Shown here: positions 1-8,052 of the stretch, one piece after another
Layout of the letters: every line of letters starts with the position of its first letter
Numbering within the stretch: the first letter of the stretch is position 1
Source of the DNA: an uncultured Rickettsiales bacterium
GTDB lineage: Bacteria; Pseudomonadota; Alphaproteobacteria; Rs-D84
NCBI GenBank assembly: GCA_900546225.1
Contig: URBZ01000001.1
Location: forward strand, 174,049-238,048
Direction of reading: 5' to 3'
Length of the DNA: 64,000 bases
Made by a program: the position numbers and the translations under genes
Notes under the pieces: generated by a model
Told to the model about the DNA's origin: nothing
Databases searched by the model: none
What the model saw: only the letters and a program-made list of their open reading frames with translations

Positions 1-200
1 TTGCCCCTGTGGTATCACCGGTGGATCCCCGACCATAATGGTGGGGTACATACAATAAATGGCGCAAGTGCGCCGCTTTACTGTGCGGATTTGACACGTG
101 CATCGCGCGCGTCACCTATATACGGGCTTGTTGAAGGCCCCGAACCCAAATCCCTTTGGATTCATATTCAGTATAATCAACGCAAAAATAATTGCAACAA
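1..200. other. left-end stretch without a supported gene
   Basis: The open frames here are short, lack a ribosome-binding site and resemble nothing I recognise. The only structure seen is a small hairpin (GGCGCA/TGCGCC, 61-74). It could be the far edge of a neighbouring locus cut off by the window. Confidence 0.4.
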
Positions 201-220
201 TAAAAAATCCCCATTGGGGG
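201..220 (-). terminator. rho-independent terminator (minus)
   Basis: On the minus strand a CCCC/GGGG stem with an AAT loop is followed by ATTTTTTA. It lies just beyond the terminator of the DUF1015 gene and may be a backup. Confidence 0.5.
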
Positions 221-242
221 CCATTGTTCTCTGTCATAAAAA

Positions 243-267
243 AACGGGGCAATGCCCCGTTTTTTTT
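243..267 (-). terminator. terminator of the DUF1015 gene
   Basis: AACGGGGC/GCCCCGTT stem with A and T tracts on both sides, overlapping the stop codon of the DUF1015 gene. It could act in both directions. Confidence 0.75.
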
Positions 268-1504
268 ATGACAACTTGTGGATTACCAAGCCGCTGCGCA
301 ACTTTGGTTCAAACCATGTTGTCTTGGGTGGCATAATGTTGCCCGTGTCGGCAATGTCGATAATCTGGCGCATGGTAACGGGATACAGCGCAAACGCCGC
401 AACCATTTCACCCGAATCAACGCGTTTCTGCAATTCCGACAACCCGCGAATACCACCAACAAAATCAATACGCTTGCTGGTACGCAGGTCACCCAGATTC
501 AAGATTTTATCAAACACCAAATTTGACAATACCGTCACGTCCAGAACGCCAATCGGGTCGCTGTCATTATACGTGCCCGCTTTCGCCGTCAAACTGTACC
601 AATGGCCATTCAGGTACATGCCAAAGTTATGCAACTTCGTCGGCTTGTAAATTTCTGTGCCCATATCGGTAACGTCAAACGATTCGCCCAGACGCGCCAA
701 AAATTCGTCCGGCGTCAATCCATTCAAATCACGCACAACGCGGTTATAGTCAATAACGTGCAGTTGTGATTCTGGGAATATCACCGCCAAGAAATAGTTA
801 TATTCTTCGTCCCCTGTGTGTTTCGGATTTTGCGCACGCTTTTCCGCGCCAACACGTGCCGCCGCCGCCGTACGGTGATGTCCATCGGCAACATACATCG
901 CCGGAATATTTTTGAATATTTCAGTTATGCGCGCATTGACCGCATCATCTGTAATTGCCCAGAACGTGTGGCCAAAACCATCAGGCGCGACAAAGTCATA
1001 TTCTGGTGCGTGCGCCGCAACCCAGTCGGCGACAATCTTGTTCATTTCATCAACATCAGGATATGCAAAGAACACCGGTTCAATATTCGCATTTTGGATA
1101 CGAACGTGAATCATACGGTCGTCTTCTTTGTCCTTGCGCGTCAATTCGTGCTTTTTAATTTTGCCAGACATATAGTCATCAACATTTGCCGCCGCAACCA
1201 AACCGTACTGTGTGCGACCGTCCATTGTCTGGGCATAGATGTAATACATTTCTTTTGGGTCTTGGACCAGCCAACCGCGATTCTGCCACAGTTTGAAATT
1301 TTCCACCGCTTTGTCATAGACGGCCTGAGAATGTTCATCGGCAATCGGGTCAAAATCAATTTCTGGTTTGATAATATGCAACAGTGATTTTTCACCGGCC
1401 TCTTGCTTGGCCTCCACAGAATTCAGAACGTCATATGGACGCGACGCGACCTGCTCTGCTAAATCTTTTGGTGGACGAACACCGGCAAATGGTTTGATTT
1501 TCAT
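266..1504 (-). CDS. DUF1015 family protein
   Basis: A 412-residue soluble protein matching the DUF1015 family, which is common in bacteria and archaea; an archaeal relative is an ADP-dependent serine kinase (SerK) with a ParB/sulfiredoxin-like fold. The family hallmark ADGHHR is at residues 206-211, and a basic/acidic KKHELTRKDKE stretch lies near 118-128. No signal peptide or membrane segment is seen. The start has an AAGGAG ribosome-binding site 8 bases upstream. It appears monocistronic: its own promoter lies in the 72-base gap behind the hydrolase gene. The kinase activity is not established for bacterial members, so I assign only the family. Confidence 0.85.
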   Translation of the reverse strand: MKIKPFAGVRPPKDLAEQVASRPYDVLNSVEAKQEAGEKSLLHIIKPEIDFDPIADEHSQAVYDKAVENFKLWQNRGWLVQDPKEMYYIYAQTMDGRTQYGLVAAANVDDYMSGKIKKHELTRKDKEDDRMIHVRIQNANIEPVFFAYPDVDEMNKIVADWVAAHAPEYDFVAPDGFGHTFWAITDDAVNARITEIFKNIPAMYVADGHHRTAAAARVGAEKRAQNPKHTGDEEYNYFLAVIFPESQLHVIDYNRVVRDLNGLTPDEFLARLGESFDVTDMGTEIYKPTKLHNFGMYLNGHWYSLTAKAGTYNDSDPIGVLDVTVLSNLVFDKILNLGDLRTSKRIDFVGGIRGLSELQKRVDSGEMVAAFALYPVTMRQIIDIADTGNIMPPKTTWFEPKLRSGLVIHKLS

Positions 1505-1515
1505 ATCAGATTTCT

Positions 1516-1542
1516 CCTTGGGTTATACACCCAAGGATTATA
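1516..1542 (-). promoter_or_regulatory. -10 box and inverted repeat ahead of the DUF1015 gene
   Basis: On the minus strand a perfect TATAAT (1542-1537), with a possible -35 TTTGAT 16 bases upstream, is followed by the perfect inverted repeat CCTTGGGT / ACCCAAGG (1536-1516, 5-base spacer). The start point predicted from the -10 falls inside the repeat, so it is better placed as a DNA operator than as a full RNA hairpin. Its downstream arm overlaps the ribosome-binding site. Confidence 0.5.
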
Positions 1543-1576
1543 TCTGGTTTATAATTAAATCAAAGACAAATATTTT

Positions 1577-2719
1577 TTATTCCATAAACTCGGTCACAGT
1601 CAGGTCTGTTTCAACCATAACCGGCGTCGGGGCATATTCAATTTGCACGGGGACAATCGTCGGACTCTTGCTGGCGTCCAGCGGATGCGTCTGGAACGCG
1701 ACCGCGCCAAAATCAATCGCCGACATATCAATGGATCGCACCGTACGGTCATACATAGTATGATAATAAATTATCATATTTTTCAAATCGGTCGCGATTG
1801 TCCACTGGGTGGCAGACGGCATATTGTTCGGCGCACGCCCAAGCGCAAACTGAACGCCCGTCGGCACGTCAAAATTATTCAGAATATGAAACGCCTGCAT
1901 CGCGGTATCAAACGCGGTTTTCTGTTTCAGTGAGTATGATTCCAAGAATGCCGCACGAACGAATCGCGATGGCGGTGTAAAGTCCCCAGGCAATCCGTGA
2001 AAACCACTGCCTGAACCAAACGCCGTCAACGTAAGTCCATTCATATCAACTGGCCCCGCCGTCCCAGGGATTAAATTCACGTAATTGTTCAAATTAGACC
2101 TGTGCCACGGGAATGATGGCGCGTTGGTCAAAACGCCCATGGGGTTGTCATAAAAATTGACCTCGCCATCAACGACCTCTATCACGACCTGACGACCAGA
2201 CGGGTCGGTTATGCGCCAATGCACGGTATCAGCACGGGAATCAATATTGATGATACGAATGTTTTGCATGGCTGCACGCAACTCATCAATGGTGGCAAAA
2301 TTTGCCAACACCCACGATACGAATTGCAAATCACCAATGGATTGCCCCGCCAATGCCGCGTCATACGGTTTGTATTTGCCATATTTTGGAAAATAGAACA
2401 ACGCCGCAGACAGCCCTGCCTCGTTTGTGCCATCAACGATAAATTCGGCCTGTTCCATACCCAACCCGACATAGCCGTATTTCGCGGTATATTGCATACC
2501 ACCCGACGCATTGTTTGGCAAAATCGCCGTCTGGGTATAACCACGCGGAATCACAACATATATGTTGTCCATTTCTTCGCGTGACCAGTCAATTGTACGT
2601 GCGACAACGACACCGCCGTCGTCGGATTTCAGCGTGATACCCGTACAGGCATCTGCACTGTTTGCAGCCACCAATGGCATCGCCACCGCCAGCGCATAAA
2701 ATAATTTTCTCGTCTCCAT
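1577..2719 (-). CDS. choloylglycine hydrolase / penicillin V acylase family, secreted
   Basis: An Ntn-hydrolase of the linear amide C-N hydrolase family, which deconjugates bile salts or cleaves penicillin V. The first 24 residues form a signal peptide ending SADA, leaving Cys25 as the N-terminal nucleophile. The other expected active-site residues are in place: Arg41 and Asp44 (ARTIDW), Asn99 (DGTNEAGL), Asn199 (GVLTNAP) and Arg252 (in PPSRFVRAAF). The signal peptide is as found in Gram-negative members that act in the periplasm. Length, 380 residues, is normal. No strong ribosome-binding site is visible before the ATG. Bile salts, penicillin V or acyl-homoserine lactones are all possible substrates; sequence alone does not choose. 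Confidence 0.9.
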   Translation of the reverse strand: METRKLFYALAVAMPLVAANSADACTGITLKSDDGGVVVARTIDWSREEMDNIYVVIPRGYTQTAILPNNASGGMQYTAKYGYVGLGMEQAEFIVDGTNEAGLSAALFYFPKYGKYKPYDAALAGQSIGDLQFVSWVLANFATIDELRAAMQNIRIINIDSRADTVHWRITDPSGRQVVIEVVDGEVNFYDNPMGVLTNAPSFPWHRSNLNNYVNLIPGTAGPVDMNGLTLTAFGSGSGFHGLPGDFTPPSRFVRAAFLESYSLKQKTAFDTAMQAFHILNNFDVPTGVQFALGRAPNNMPSATQWTIATDLKNMIIYYHTMYDRTVRSIDMSAIDFGAVAFQTHPLDASKSPTIVPVQIEYAPTPVMVETDLTVTEFME

Positions 2720-2765
2720 ACCCGCATTATGCGGCGTACATGTTTATAAATCTATGGGTTTGATT

Positions 2766-3290
2766 TCACAGTTCCAATGCCGGCGTCCAAATCGCGCGCA
2801 CAGCATCATTGTCCACGCGCCGCGCCAATTCGGCAATCAGTTCCAAAATAAATTCGCGCTGTGCATCCGACCACGACAACCGCGACATCACACGGTCATA
2901 GAACGCCCGCACCGATTCGTATTCGGTCTGGTTCAGTATCACGGCCTGTTCAAAATTCGCACTGTGCCAATCGCATACCATTTCGGTCAAAATACTTTTC
3001 GGAATCTGGCACACATCGTCCCACGCGCCCACATGATGCGGCTGCATATGATGATGTTCGTCATGAACGCGTTTGTACAGTTCCTCTTGCTGGGGCAACA
3101 TCTGCATATCTTGGTGATAGCCCACGTAATTCCGATATGCATAGCCCGTTTGATATGGCTCTGTGAATTTATCGCTGTCGTGCATGGGGAACGCCGCGCC
3201 CAGCAATCCCGCGAAATAATTCAGGCAATCAATATGACAGTGCGTACGCACCAAATGAAATTTAATAATATCAGATACTGGAATGTTCAT
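2766..3290 (-). CDS. DUF5662 family protein
   Basis: About 174 residues, rich in His and aromatic residues (RTHCHID near the start, then DEHHHMQPHHVGAWDD). This resembles the DUF5662 family, sometimes annotated as putative catalase without direct proof. No signal peptide. I start at the ATG at 3290 (MNIPVSD); the open frame runs upstream into the tRNA, which is not coding. An ATG three codons earlier is possible. No clear ribosome-binding site is seen. The His-rich central motif suggests a metal site, which is inference. Confidence 0.65.
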   Translation of the reverse strand: MNIPVSDIIKFHLVRTHCHIDCLNYFAGLLGAAFPMHDSDKFTEPYQTGYAYRNYVGYHQDMQMLPQQEELYKRVHDEHHHMQPHHVGAWDDVCQIPKSILTEMVCDWHSANFEQAVILNQTEYESVRAFYDRVMSRLSWSDAQREFILELIAELARRVDNDAVRAIWTPALEL

Positions 3291-3346
3291 AGGGGGCATA
3301 ATATCACAAAAACGACCGCCCCGCGACCAAAAGGCATAAATTTTCA

Positions 3347-3375
3347 TTGCAAAACGAAAAAAGACATTATATAAT
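3347..3375 (+). promoter_or_regulatory. promoter of tRNA-Gln
   Basis: TTGCAA (3347-3352), 17-base spacer, perfect TATAAT (3370-3375). The tRNA begins 11 bases after the -10 box. Confidence 0.7.
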
Positions 3376-3386
3376 GCGCACCGCAT

Positions 3387-3460
3387 TGGGGCATAGTTTA
3401 ACGGTAGAACTCCGGACTCTGACTCCGTCAGTGTTGGTTCGAATCCAGCTGCCCCAACCA
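3387..3460 (+). tRNA. tRNA-Gln(CTG)
   Basis: Acceptor TGGGGCA pairs with TGCCCCA. The anticodon loop CTCTGAC gives anticodon CTG. The T-arm reads GTTGG, TTCGAAT, CCAGC, and CCA is encoded. The anticodon stem has four clean pairs plus one mismatch. The gene is followed at once by a terminator and then by three degenerate copies of its own 3' end. Confidence 0.93.
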
Positions 3461-3467
3461 AAAATTT

Positions 3468-3495
3468 AACCGGCCTTGCGCCGGTTTAATTTTTG
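3468..3495 (+). terminator. terminator after tRNA-Gln (copy 1 of 3)
   Basis: AACCGGC/GCCGGTT stem with loop CTTGC, then TAATTTTT. The identical terminator recurs exactly 180 and 360 bases downstream (3648, 3828). Confidence 0.8.
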
Positions 3496-3675
3496 GTTTT
3501 GGGGTAATGAGATGAGAACCAACGGTTCGACATGAAGCAGACGAGAACGAGTGTCAACGAAGTTCGAGTCGTTGCGAATGCCCCGCAGTCAATGCCGTCC
3601 GGCATTGGCGAGGGTATCAGCTGCCTACCGATAAAAATTATAAATTTAACCGGCCTTGCGCCGGTTTAATTTTTG
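3496..3675 (+). repeat. tRNA-tail repeat unit A (180 bp)
   Basis: Multi-hairpin unit that starts with a copy of the tRNA-Gln T-arm (GGTTCGA) and ends with the acceptor-side sequence ATCAGCTGCC plus the terminator. Between them are hairpins GAACC/GGTTC, CAACGA/TCGTTG and CAATGCC/GGCATTG, joined by the constant segment GAATGCCCCGCAG. The constant segments are shared with units B and C while the stems differ. Confidence 0.75.
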
Positions 3676-3855
3676 GCTGGGTTTTCTGGAGGCAGAACCA
3701 GTTGGTTCGACTATGAGTTGACGTTCACAAACGTAGTGCCGTGAACGTCATACGAATGCCCCGCAGGCACAACTGTGCCGAGGGAATCAGCTGCCTACCG
3801 ATAAAAATTATAAATTTAACCGGCCTTGCGCCGGTTTAATTTTTGGTTGTGGTCG
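3676..3855 (+). repeat. tRNA-tail repeat unit B (180 bp)
   Basis: Same layout as unit A. Its stems are GAACCA/TGGTTC, GACGTTCAC/GTGAACGTC (9 bp) and GGCACA/TGTGCC. The T-arm copy GTTGGTTCGA is the closest of the three to the real tRNA. The unit ends in the third copy of the terminator (3828-3855). Confidence 0.75.
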
Positions 3856-3990
3856 ACGCAGTTCGACCACATGACGCCAGTCATTTGGTTCGACATGAAG
3901 CAGACGAGAACGAGTGTCAACGAAGTTCGAGTCGTTGCGAATGCCCCGCAGGCACAACTGTGCCGAGGGAATCAGCTGCCCCAACCAAAA
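3856..3990 (+). repeat. tRNA-tail repeat unit C
   Basis: Last unit. It opens with a different 9-bp stem, TGTGGTCGA/TCGACCACA, and a small ATGAC/GTCAT hairpin. It reuses unit A's middle hairpin and unit B's GGCACA/TGTGCC hairpin, a mosaic pattern. It ends CTGCCCCAACCA, an exact copy of the tRNA-Gln acceptor end with CCA, whereas A and B diverge after CTGCC. Confidence 0.75.
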
Positions 3991-3995
3991 TTCAA

Positions 3996-4011
3996 ACGCC
4001 CCATTGGGGGC
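3996..4011 (-). terminator. terminator of tag
   Basis: Minus-strand GCCCC/GGGGC stem followed by GTTTGAATTTT, 4 bases after the tag stop codon. The T-tract is interrupted, so it is a weak terminator. Confidence 0.5.
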
Positions 4012-4015
4012 GGGG

Positions 4016-4573
4016 TTATTTTACGCACCAGCAATCTGCGCTGTGGCCGTTGATAACGCCGATGGCCTGCAAATATGCATAGATGATTGTTGTGCCGACA
4101 AATCGCATACCGCGCCGGCGCAGGTCGCGGGAAATTGCGTCCGAAATTTCTGAATGTGTGCGGCCCACCTCTCGGATTACCGCCCCGCCCGTCGCGCGCC
4201 AAATGTACGCGTCAAACGAACCAAATTCGCGCTGGATTTCCAAAAATACGCGCGCGTTTTTTATTGTCGCACAAATCTTTAATCGATTGCGAACAATCCC
4301 CGCGTCCGCCATCAATCGGCTGACATCGGCGTCTGTATATTCGGCAATGCGGCGCGCATCAAACCCATCAAACGCGCGGCGAAAATTTTCACGCTTTGCC
4401 AAAATGCATTCCCACGACAACCCCGCCTGAAACGATTCCAGCACCAGCATTTCAAACAGCCGCGCATCATCATGCACGGCGCGCCCCCATTCGGCATCGT
4501 GATATTTTATATATTCTGGATTATTCGGATTTGCCCACGCGCACCGATTTTTGCCGTCCGCCCACGTTGCCAT
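4016..4573 (-). CDS. tag: DNA-3-methyladenine glycosylase I
   Basis: Base-excision repair enzyme that removes 3-methyladenine from alkylated DNA. The 185 residues match the Tag family over the whole length. The zinc ligands Cys11, His25, His177 and Cys181 are present with the family spacing (YHDAEWG near the start, NGHSADC at the end). The central segment FQAGLSWECILAKRENFR is the conserved helix-hairpin-helix region. The gene ends near the tRNA-tail array and begins 15 bases after the stop of the upstream epimerase gene, so it may be read as the last gene of that operon. Confidence 0.95.
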   Translation of the reverse strand: MATWADGKNRCAWANPNNPEYIKYHDAEWGRAVHDDARLFEMLVLESFQAGLSWECILAKRENFRRAFDGFDARRIAEYTDADVSRLMADAGIVRNRLKICATIKNARVFLEIQREFGSFDAYIWRATGGAVIREVGRTHSEISDAISRDLRRRGMRFVGTTIIYAYLQAIGVINGHSADCWCVK

Positions 4574-4588
4574 AATGCCCCCAACAAA

Positions 4589-5611
4589 TTATTTTTCTGT
4601 GGCGATGGCAACCGTCCGCGCAACCCCAGATTGCAAATCATAGACGGGCGTCCAACCCACCTGAATCAATTGGTCGGCACTCAACACAGAATCCGCGCCC
4701 ACCACCGCGGTCGCATTTGGCGCAATTTGCACCGCGACGCCACCGCACTGCGCCATGCATTCGGCAAATTCCCGCACAGACGCCGCCGCATTTGGATTCG
4801 CAATGTTATAAATCGCGCCACGCGCCCCACACAGCACCGTCCGCAAAATCGCCACACCCGCATCTGCGACATAGCACCACGTGCGTCGCTGTGCGCCATC
4901 ACTGTTTAGTATAATATCATGTCCGGACATTACCGCACGCAAAAATTGTGCATCGGCGCGATTATTTTCAGGCGCAATCCGTGGCCCATAAACATAGTTC
5001 GGTCGCACGATGCAAACATGCCGCCCATACTGCGCCGCGTATGCCATGCACAAACTTTCCGCCGTGCGTTTTGATTCGGAATAGCATGCGCGCACGGCTG
5101 CGAACTGAATTTCGCCGGCGTCTGTTTCAACAAACGGCGCGTCAGATTTGTTGTGACCATAAACCTCGCCACTGGAAACGAACAAGAATCGCGTATCATT
5201 TGTACATGCCGCGGTCAGCAACGCCATTGTACCCAATATATTTGCGCGAATTACGTCCACCGGTTGCGCGGTGTACGCCGCGGGACACGCCGGACTGGCC
5301 GCGTGCACGACAAAATCAAACGTGCCGTCCGGCATATTTCCGCCCGACAAATCACATTCAATAAAATGCAGGTTTTGCGTCGCATCACCGAATCGATGCG
5401 CCAATTTTTCCGCACTGCGCGACACGGCAAAAACATCAACCCCCAACCCGTGCGCCACATTCATATAGTTCAAAAAATCAACCAACCAACCACCAATCAG
5501 TCCTGTCGCGCCTGTAATCAAAATCCGCCGCCCGCGCAACGCGCCCAATGCATCGCCCACGCCCGCGCGCGCACATTCGTATTCATCACGCAACAAATCA
5601 GAAATCGTCAT
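4589..5611 (-). CDS. NAD-dependent epimerase/dehydratase family protein
   Basis: Extended short-chain dehydrogenase/reductase of 340 residues. The Rossmann signature GATGLIGG is at residues 34-41, the SSGEVYG serine region at about 146-152, and the catalytic Tyr177/Lys181 pair lies in YSESK. It resembles UDP-glucuronate decarboxylase or dTDP-glucose dehydratase relatives, and the substrate cannot be read. It overlaps the upstream cytidylyltransferase gene by 4 bases (ATGA), so the three genes epimerase, cytidylyltransferase and licD are translationally coupled. That context points to a CDP-activated sugar or polyol used to decorate a surface glycan. Confidence 0.85.
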   Translation of the reverse strand: MTISDLLRDEYECARAGVGDALGALRGRRILITGATGLIGGWLVDFLNYMNVAHGLGVDVFAVSRSAEKLAHRFGDATQNLHFIECDLSGGNMPDGTFDFVVHAASPACPAAYTAQPVDVIRANILGTMALLTAACTNDTRFLFVSSGEVYGHNKSDAPFVETDAGEIQFAAVRACYSESKRTAESLCMAYAAQYGRHVCIVRPNYVYGPRIAPENNRADAQFLRAVMSGHDIILNSDGAQRRTWCYVADAGVAILRTVLCGARGAIYNIANPNAAASVREFAECMAQCGGVAVQIAPNATAVVGADSVLSADQLIQVGWTPVYDLQSGVARTVAIATEK

Positions 5612-6306
5612 TTTGCCACCTGTAATAAAGCACGAAAGATTTCAAAGTCCGCCGCCGTGGTCAGTTTCAGATTCTGTTCCGCGCCCTGCGAAAAGAACAC
5701 ACGCCGCCCCAGCGCAACCATCAATGTACAACACGCAACCGTGTTCGTAATCCCGCGTGCCAGCGCATCATTTTGCGCCGTCCAAATATCGCCCAGATAA
5801 AATCCATGTGGTGTTTGCGTCCGACGCAACGCATCACGCGGGATTGATGTCATCGCCGACACGCCACCATCGGTGGTCTGTAAAATCGCCTCTGTACACG
5901 GGATTGCGGCAATCGCATTGCCATTTGCGCGCACGCACCGAATACAATCAGTAATAATTTCCGCCGACACCATCGGTCGCACACCATCATGCACCAGAAC
6001 AATATCATCATCGGCATATACGCCATGTAATTCGTCCAAGCCACGCTTTATCGATTCCTGACCCGACGCACCACCAACAACAATATGACGCAGTTTCGTA
6101 ATACCATATTGCCGACCATATTCGGCAACCACGTCCACCCATTCGGGCAGCGTCACAACACAAATCACATCAATTTCTGGGTGATGCTGAAACGCGCGCA
6201 TTGTGTGCACAATCACGGGCACGCCGTCCACGGGGACAAACTGTTTCGGCATCGCGCCACCGACGCGACTGCCACAACCCGCCGCCGTCAGTACAACCAA
6301 GTTCAT
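5608..6306 (-). CDS. IspD/TarI family cytidylyltransferase
   Basis: A 232-residue nucleotidyltransferase with the CTP-binding loop LTAAGCGSRVGG and PKQF at the N-terminus, and HDGVRP in the middle. The family contains IspD (methylerythritol-phosphate cytidylyltransferase of isoprenoid synthesis) and TarI-like polyol-phosphate enzymes. Between an epimerase and LicD, with ATGA overlaps on both sides, a TarI-like role supplying a CDP-linked polyol or sugar for LicD is more likely. If no other ispD exists in the genome, the isoprenoid role would have to be reconsidered. Confidence 0.85.
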   Translation of the reverse strand: MNLVVLTAAGCGSRVGGAMPKQFVPVDGVPVIVHTMRAFQHHPEIDVICVVTLPEWVDVVAEYGRQYGITKLRHIVVGGASGQESIKRGLDELHGVYADDDIVLVHDGVRPMVSAEIITDCIRCVRANGNAIAAIPCTEAILQTTDGGVSAMTSIPRDALRRTQTPHGFYLGDIWTAQNDALARGITNTVACCTLMVALGRRVFFSQGAEQNLKLTTAADFEIFRALLQVAK

Positions 6307-7226
6307 TTTATTTGCCCATCAATAAATGCGCGAACAATACCCAGTTCGGCATAGGTAAAACTGCCCGAAACATGCTTGGAAAATTCAGGCGACAAAACAC
6401 TCCAATCGCCATATCGTGTGGTCAACCATGCATCAGGATTATTTGGCGCAGAAAACTTTTTCCCACAAAATTCAATTTCGCCATACGGCAATATATATTC
6501 ATGATTCCACACGCCATCGTGGAATTGCCCCATAATACGTTCATTCAGTAATTGCCAGTCAATCGCTTCGAACAAATCGCCATGTGACCAGTCGGGCTGC
6601 CGACCATGCAAAATCAAATCAGACACAATGTCATAGTACGTTGCGTATGTGCCCACACCCTGTTCCAAATCACGTGCGGCATTCATTGCGGCACGATAAT
6701 CCATTTTGAACCGTTCCAGTTCCTTGGGCGTGCAAATATGCTTGTAATAACAATCCCACGGGAATAAATCCAAACAGATTTTTCCCATAAATAAAACCTT
6801 GAAAATACCACCAGCATGCGCCCACACGGTCTGAAAGTGTCCGTGATTGTACCGCGCACTCAGCAATTCAACCGCACGATTAAAATCTGGCCGCATCAGG
6901 CCGAAATCAATATCATCATCCCATGGCACAAATTTGCCATTGCGCGCCGCGCCCAACAAATTACCTGCGGACAAGAAGTACCCAATGCCATTTGCACGCA
7001 AATCCGCGGCAACCATTTCCGCCAAACGCAACGCCGCGCGCTGTTGCAACGCCAGATGCCCCGTGGCATCGGGCAAATCATCGGCAACGCGCCCCATACC
7101 ATACAGGCGCGACACATGATTATGTAATTCGCCCAGTTTTTGAATCAACCAGTTTTGTCTGGCCTCTATATCAGCCAAGCGTCGTTGAACAACGTCAAAA
7201 ATATCGTTCTTGTCATCTGGTTGCAT
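6303..7226 (-). CDS. LicD family phosphotransferase
   Basis: LicD proteins transfer phosphocholine or a related phospho-alcohol from a CDP donor onto lipopolysaccharide, teichoic acid or glycans. The nucleotidyltransferase core is clear: GNLLGAARNGKFVPWDDD, with Asp103-Asp107 as DDDID. The first 60 residues form an extra, probably helical, N-terminal region. It heads the three-gene coupled unit and overlaps the next gene by ATGA. There is no choline kinase or choline permease nearby, so phosphocholine is less favoured than another CDP-linked group. Confidence 0.88.
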   Translation of the reverse strand: MQPDDKNDIFDVVQRRLADIEARQNWLIQKLGELHNHVSRLYGMGRVADDLPDATGHLALQQRAALRLAEMVAADLRANGIGYFLSAGNLLGAARNGKFVPWDDDIDFGLMRPDFNRAVELLSARYNHGHFQTVWAHAGGIFKVLFMGKICLDLFPWDCYYKHICTPKELERFKMDYRAAMNAARDLEQGVGTYATYYDIVSDLILHGRQPDWSHGDLFEAIDWQLLNERIMGQFHDGVWNHEYILPYGEIEFCGKKFSAPNNPDAWLTTRYGDWSVLSPEFSKHVSGSFTYAELGIVRAFIDGQIK

Positions 7227-7232
7227 TATCGC

Positions 7233-7976
7233 CTATGACCCGTGATAACAATTAGTGGAAAATTCATATGTGCCCGTTGGGTCAGAAAACGCGGTGGACG
7301 TCGGAACATAGCATGTGGCCAAACCCCATGTCGTACCGGCCTGTGCACCGGCGGTGGTGTCACCACCCTTGATATCGGTAAAGTCCGACCATGTTTTACC
7401 ATTCCAACGCGCATTGTCAAACGATGGGCATTGCGCACAATAATCCGTCCCAGCGGTTGGGTGATACCAACCAACATCACACGCCTCGGTCGCGCGACAT
7501 CCGCCATTCTGTGCAACCTCGCCATCGCCACAAACAGTACCGGTGCCACCACCGCCTGTACCGCCACCACCGCCTGTACCGCCACCAGCACTACAATACG
7601 TATCCCATTTGTCATAATAGTAAATGGCCATACATATTTGCAACGTCATACCCGACGGCAACGACGACTGGTCACACCCATTGTTTTTAACCTTTGTACA
7701 CTCGCTCTCTGAAAATTTATATGATTCGCAAGAATCGCTGTCCGGCCCCGCCATACCGGCACTATGACAAGCATAAAAGTTTGTCGTACCAGACTCATAC
7801 CCCCACAAATCGGTACAACACGCCGCATCTGCTGCGTCATTGTCATCTTCGGTATATTGATTAAAACAATCAACTATATTGGCGCATTGACTGGATGGAA
7901 ACACCGCCTCTGCCGTGCCGGTTTTTGCCGCCAATAATGCTGCCAGTAACAGATATGATTTATTTATATTTGCCAT
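7233..7976 (-). CDS. secreted Cys-rich protein with Gly/Thr linker
   Basis: Not recognised as a known family. It has 247 residues with a signal peptide ending near TAEA (residue 23). An N-terminal half of about 100 residues carries some ten cysteines; then comes a low-complexity Gly-rich linker (GGGTGGGGGTGGGG), and a second Cys-containing module with the pattern YC-x2-CP and a C-terminal TNCYHGS. Export and disulfide bonding are inferred from the signal peptide and the even spread of cysteines. The promoter is flanked by two copies of an inverted repeat, suggesting tight regulation. It ends 7 bases before licD, so it may share transcripts with that operon. Confidence 0.75.
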   Translation of the reverse strand: MANINKSYLLLAALLAAKTGTAEAVFPSSQCANIVDCFNQYTEDDNDAADAACCTDLWGYESGTTNFYACHSAGMAGPDSDSCESYKFSESECTKVKNNGCDQSSLPSGMTLQICMAIYYYDKWDTYCSAGGGTGGGGGTGGGGTGTVCGDGEVAQNGGCRATEACDVGWYHPTAGTDYCAQCPSFDNARWNGKTWSDFTDIKGGDTTAGAQAGTTWGLATCYVPTSTAFSDPTGTYEFSTNCYHGS

Positions 7977-8007
7977 GGGTATGCCCCCTCCACCTAAAAA
8001 ACACGTT

Positions 8008-8037
8008 GTCCAAATCTAGCCATGGCTAAATTCAAGC
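8008..8037 (-). promoter_or_regulatory. inverted repeat IR1 (operator-like)
   Basis: GTCCAAATCTAGC, spacer CATG, then a partly matching arm GCTAAATTCAAGC. It lies just downstream of the predicted start point of the Cys-rich gene. Its left arm equals the arm of IR2 apart from one base. Confidence 0.5.
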
Positions 8038-8052
8038 ATTTTCATGCGTGTA

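Noticed and set aside
1..336. Open frame from the left edge
   Set aside because: It runs through two terminators and has no coding features.
3291..3461. N-terminal extension of the DUF5662 protein
   Set aside because: It would be read antisense through tRNA-Gln.
3468..3990. CRISPR-like periodic array
   Set aside because: The period is 180 bases with long conserved parts and internal palindromes. There are no short identical repeats with unique spacers and no cas genes.
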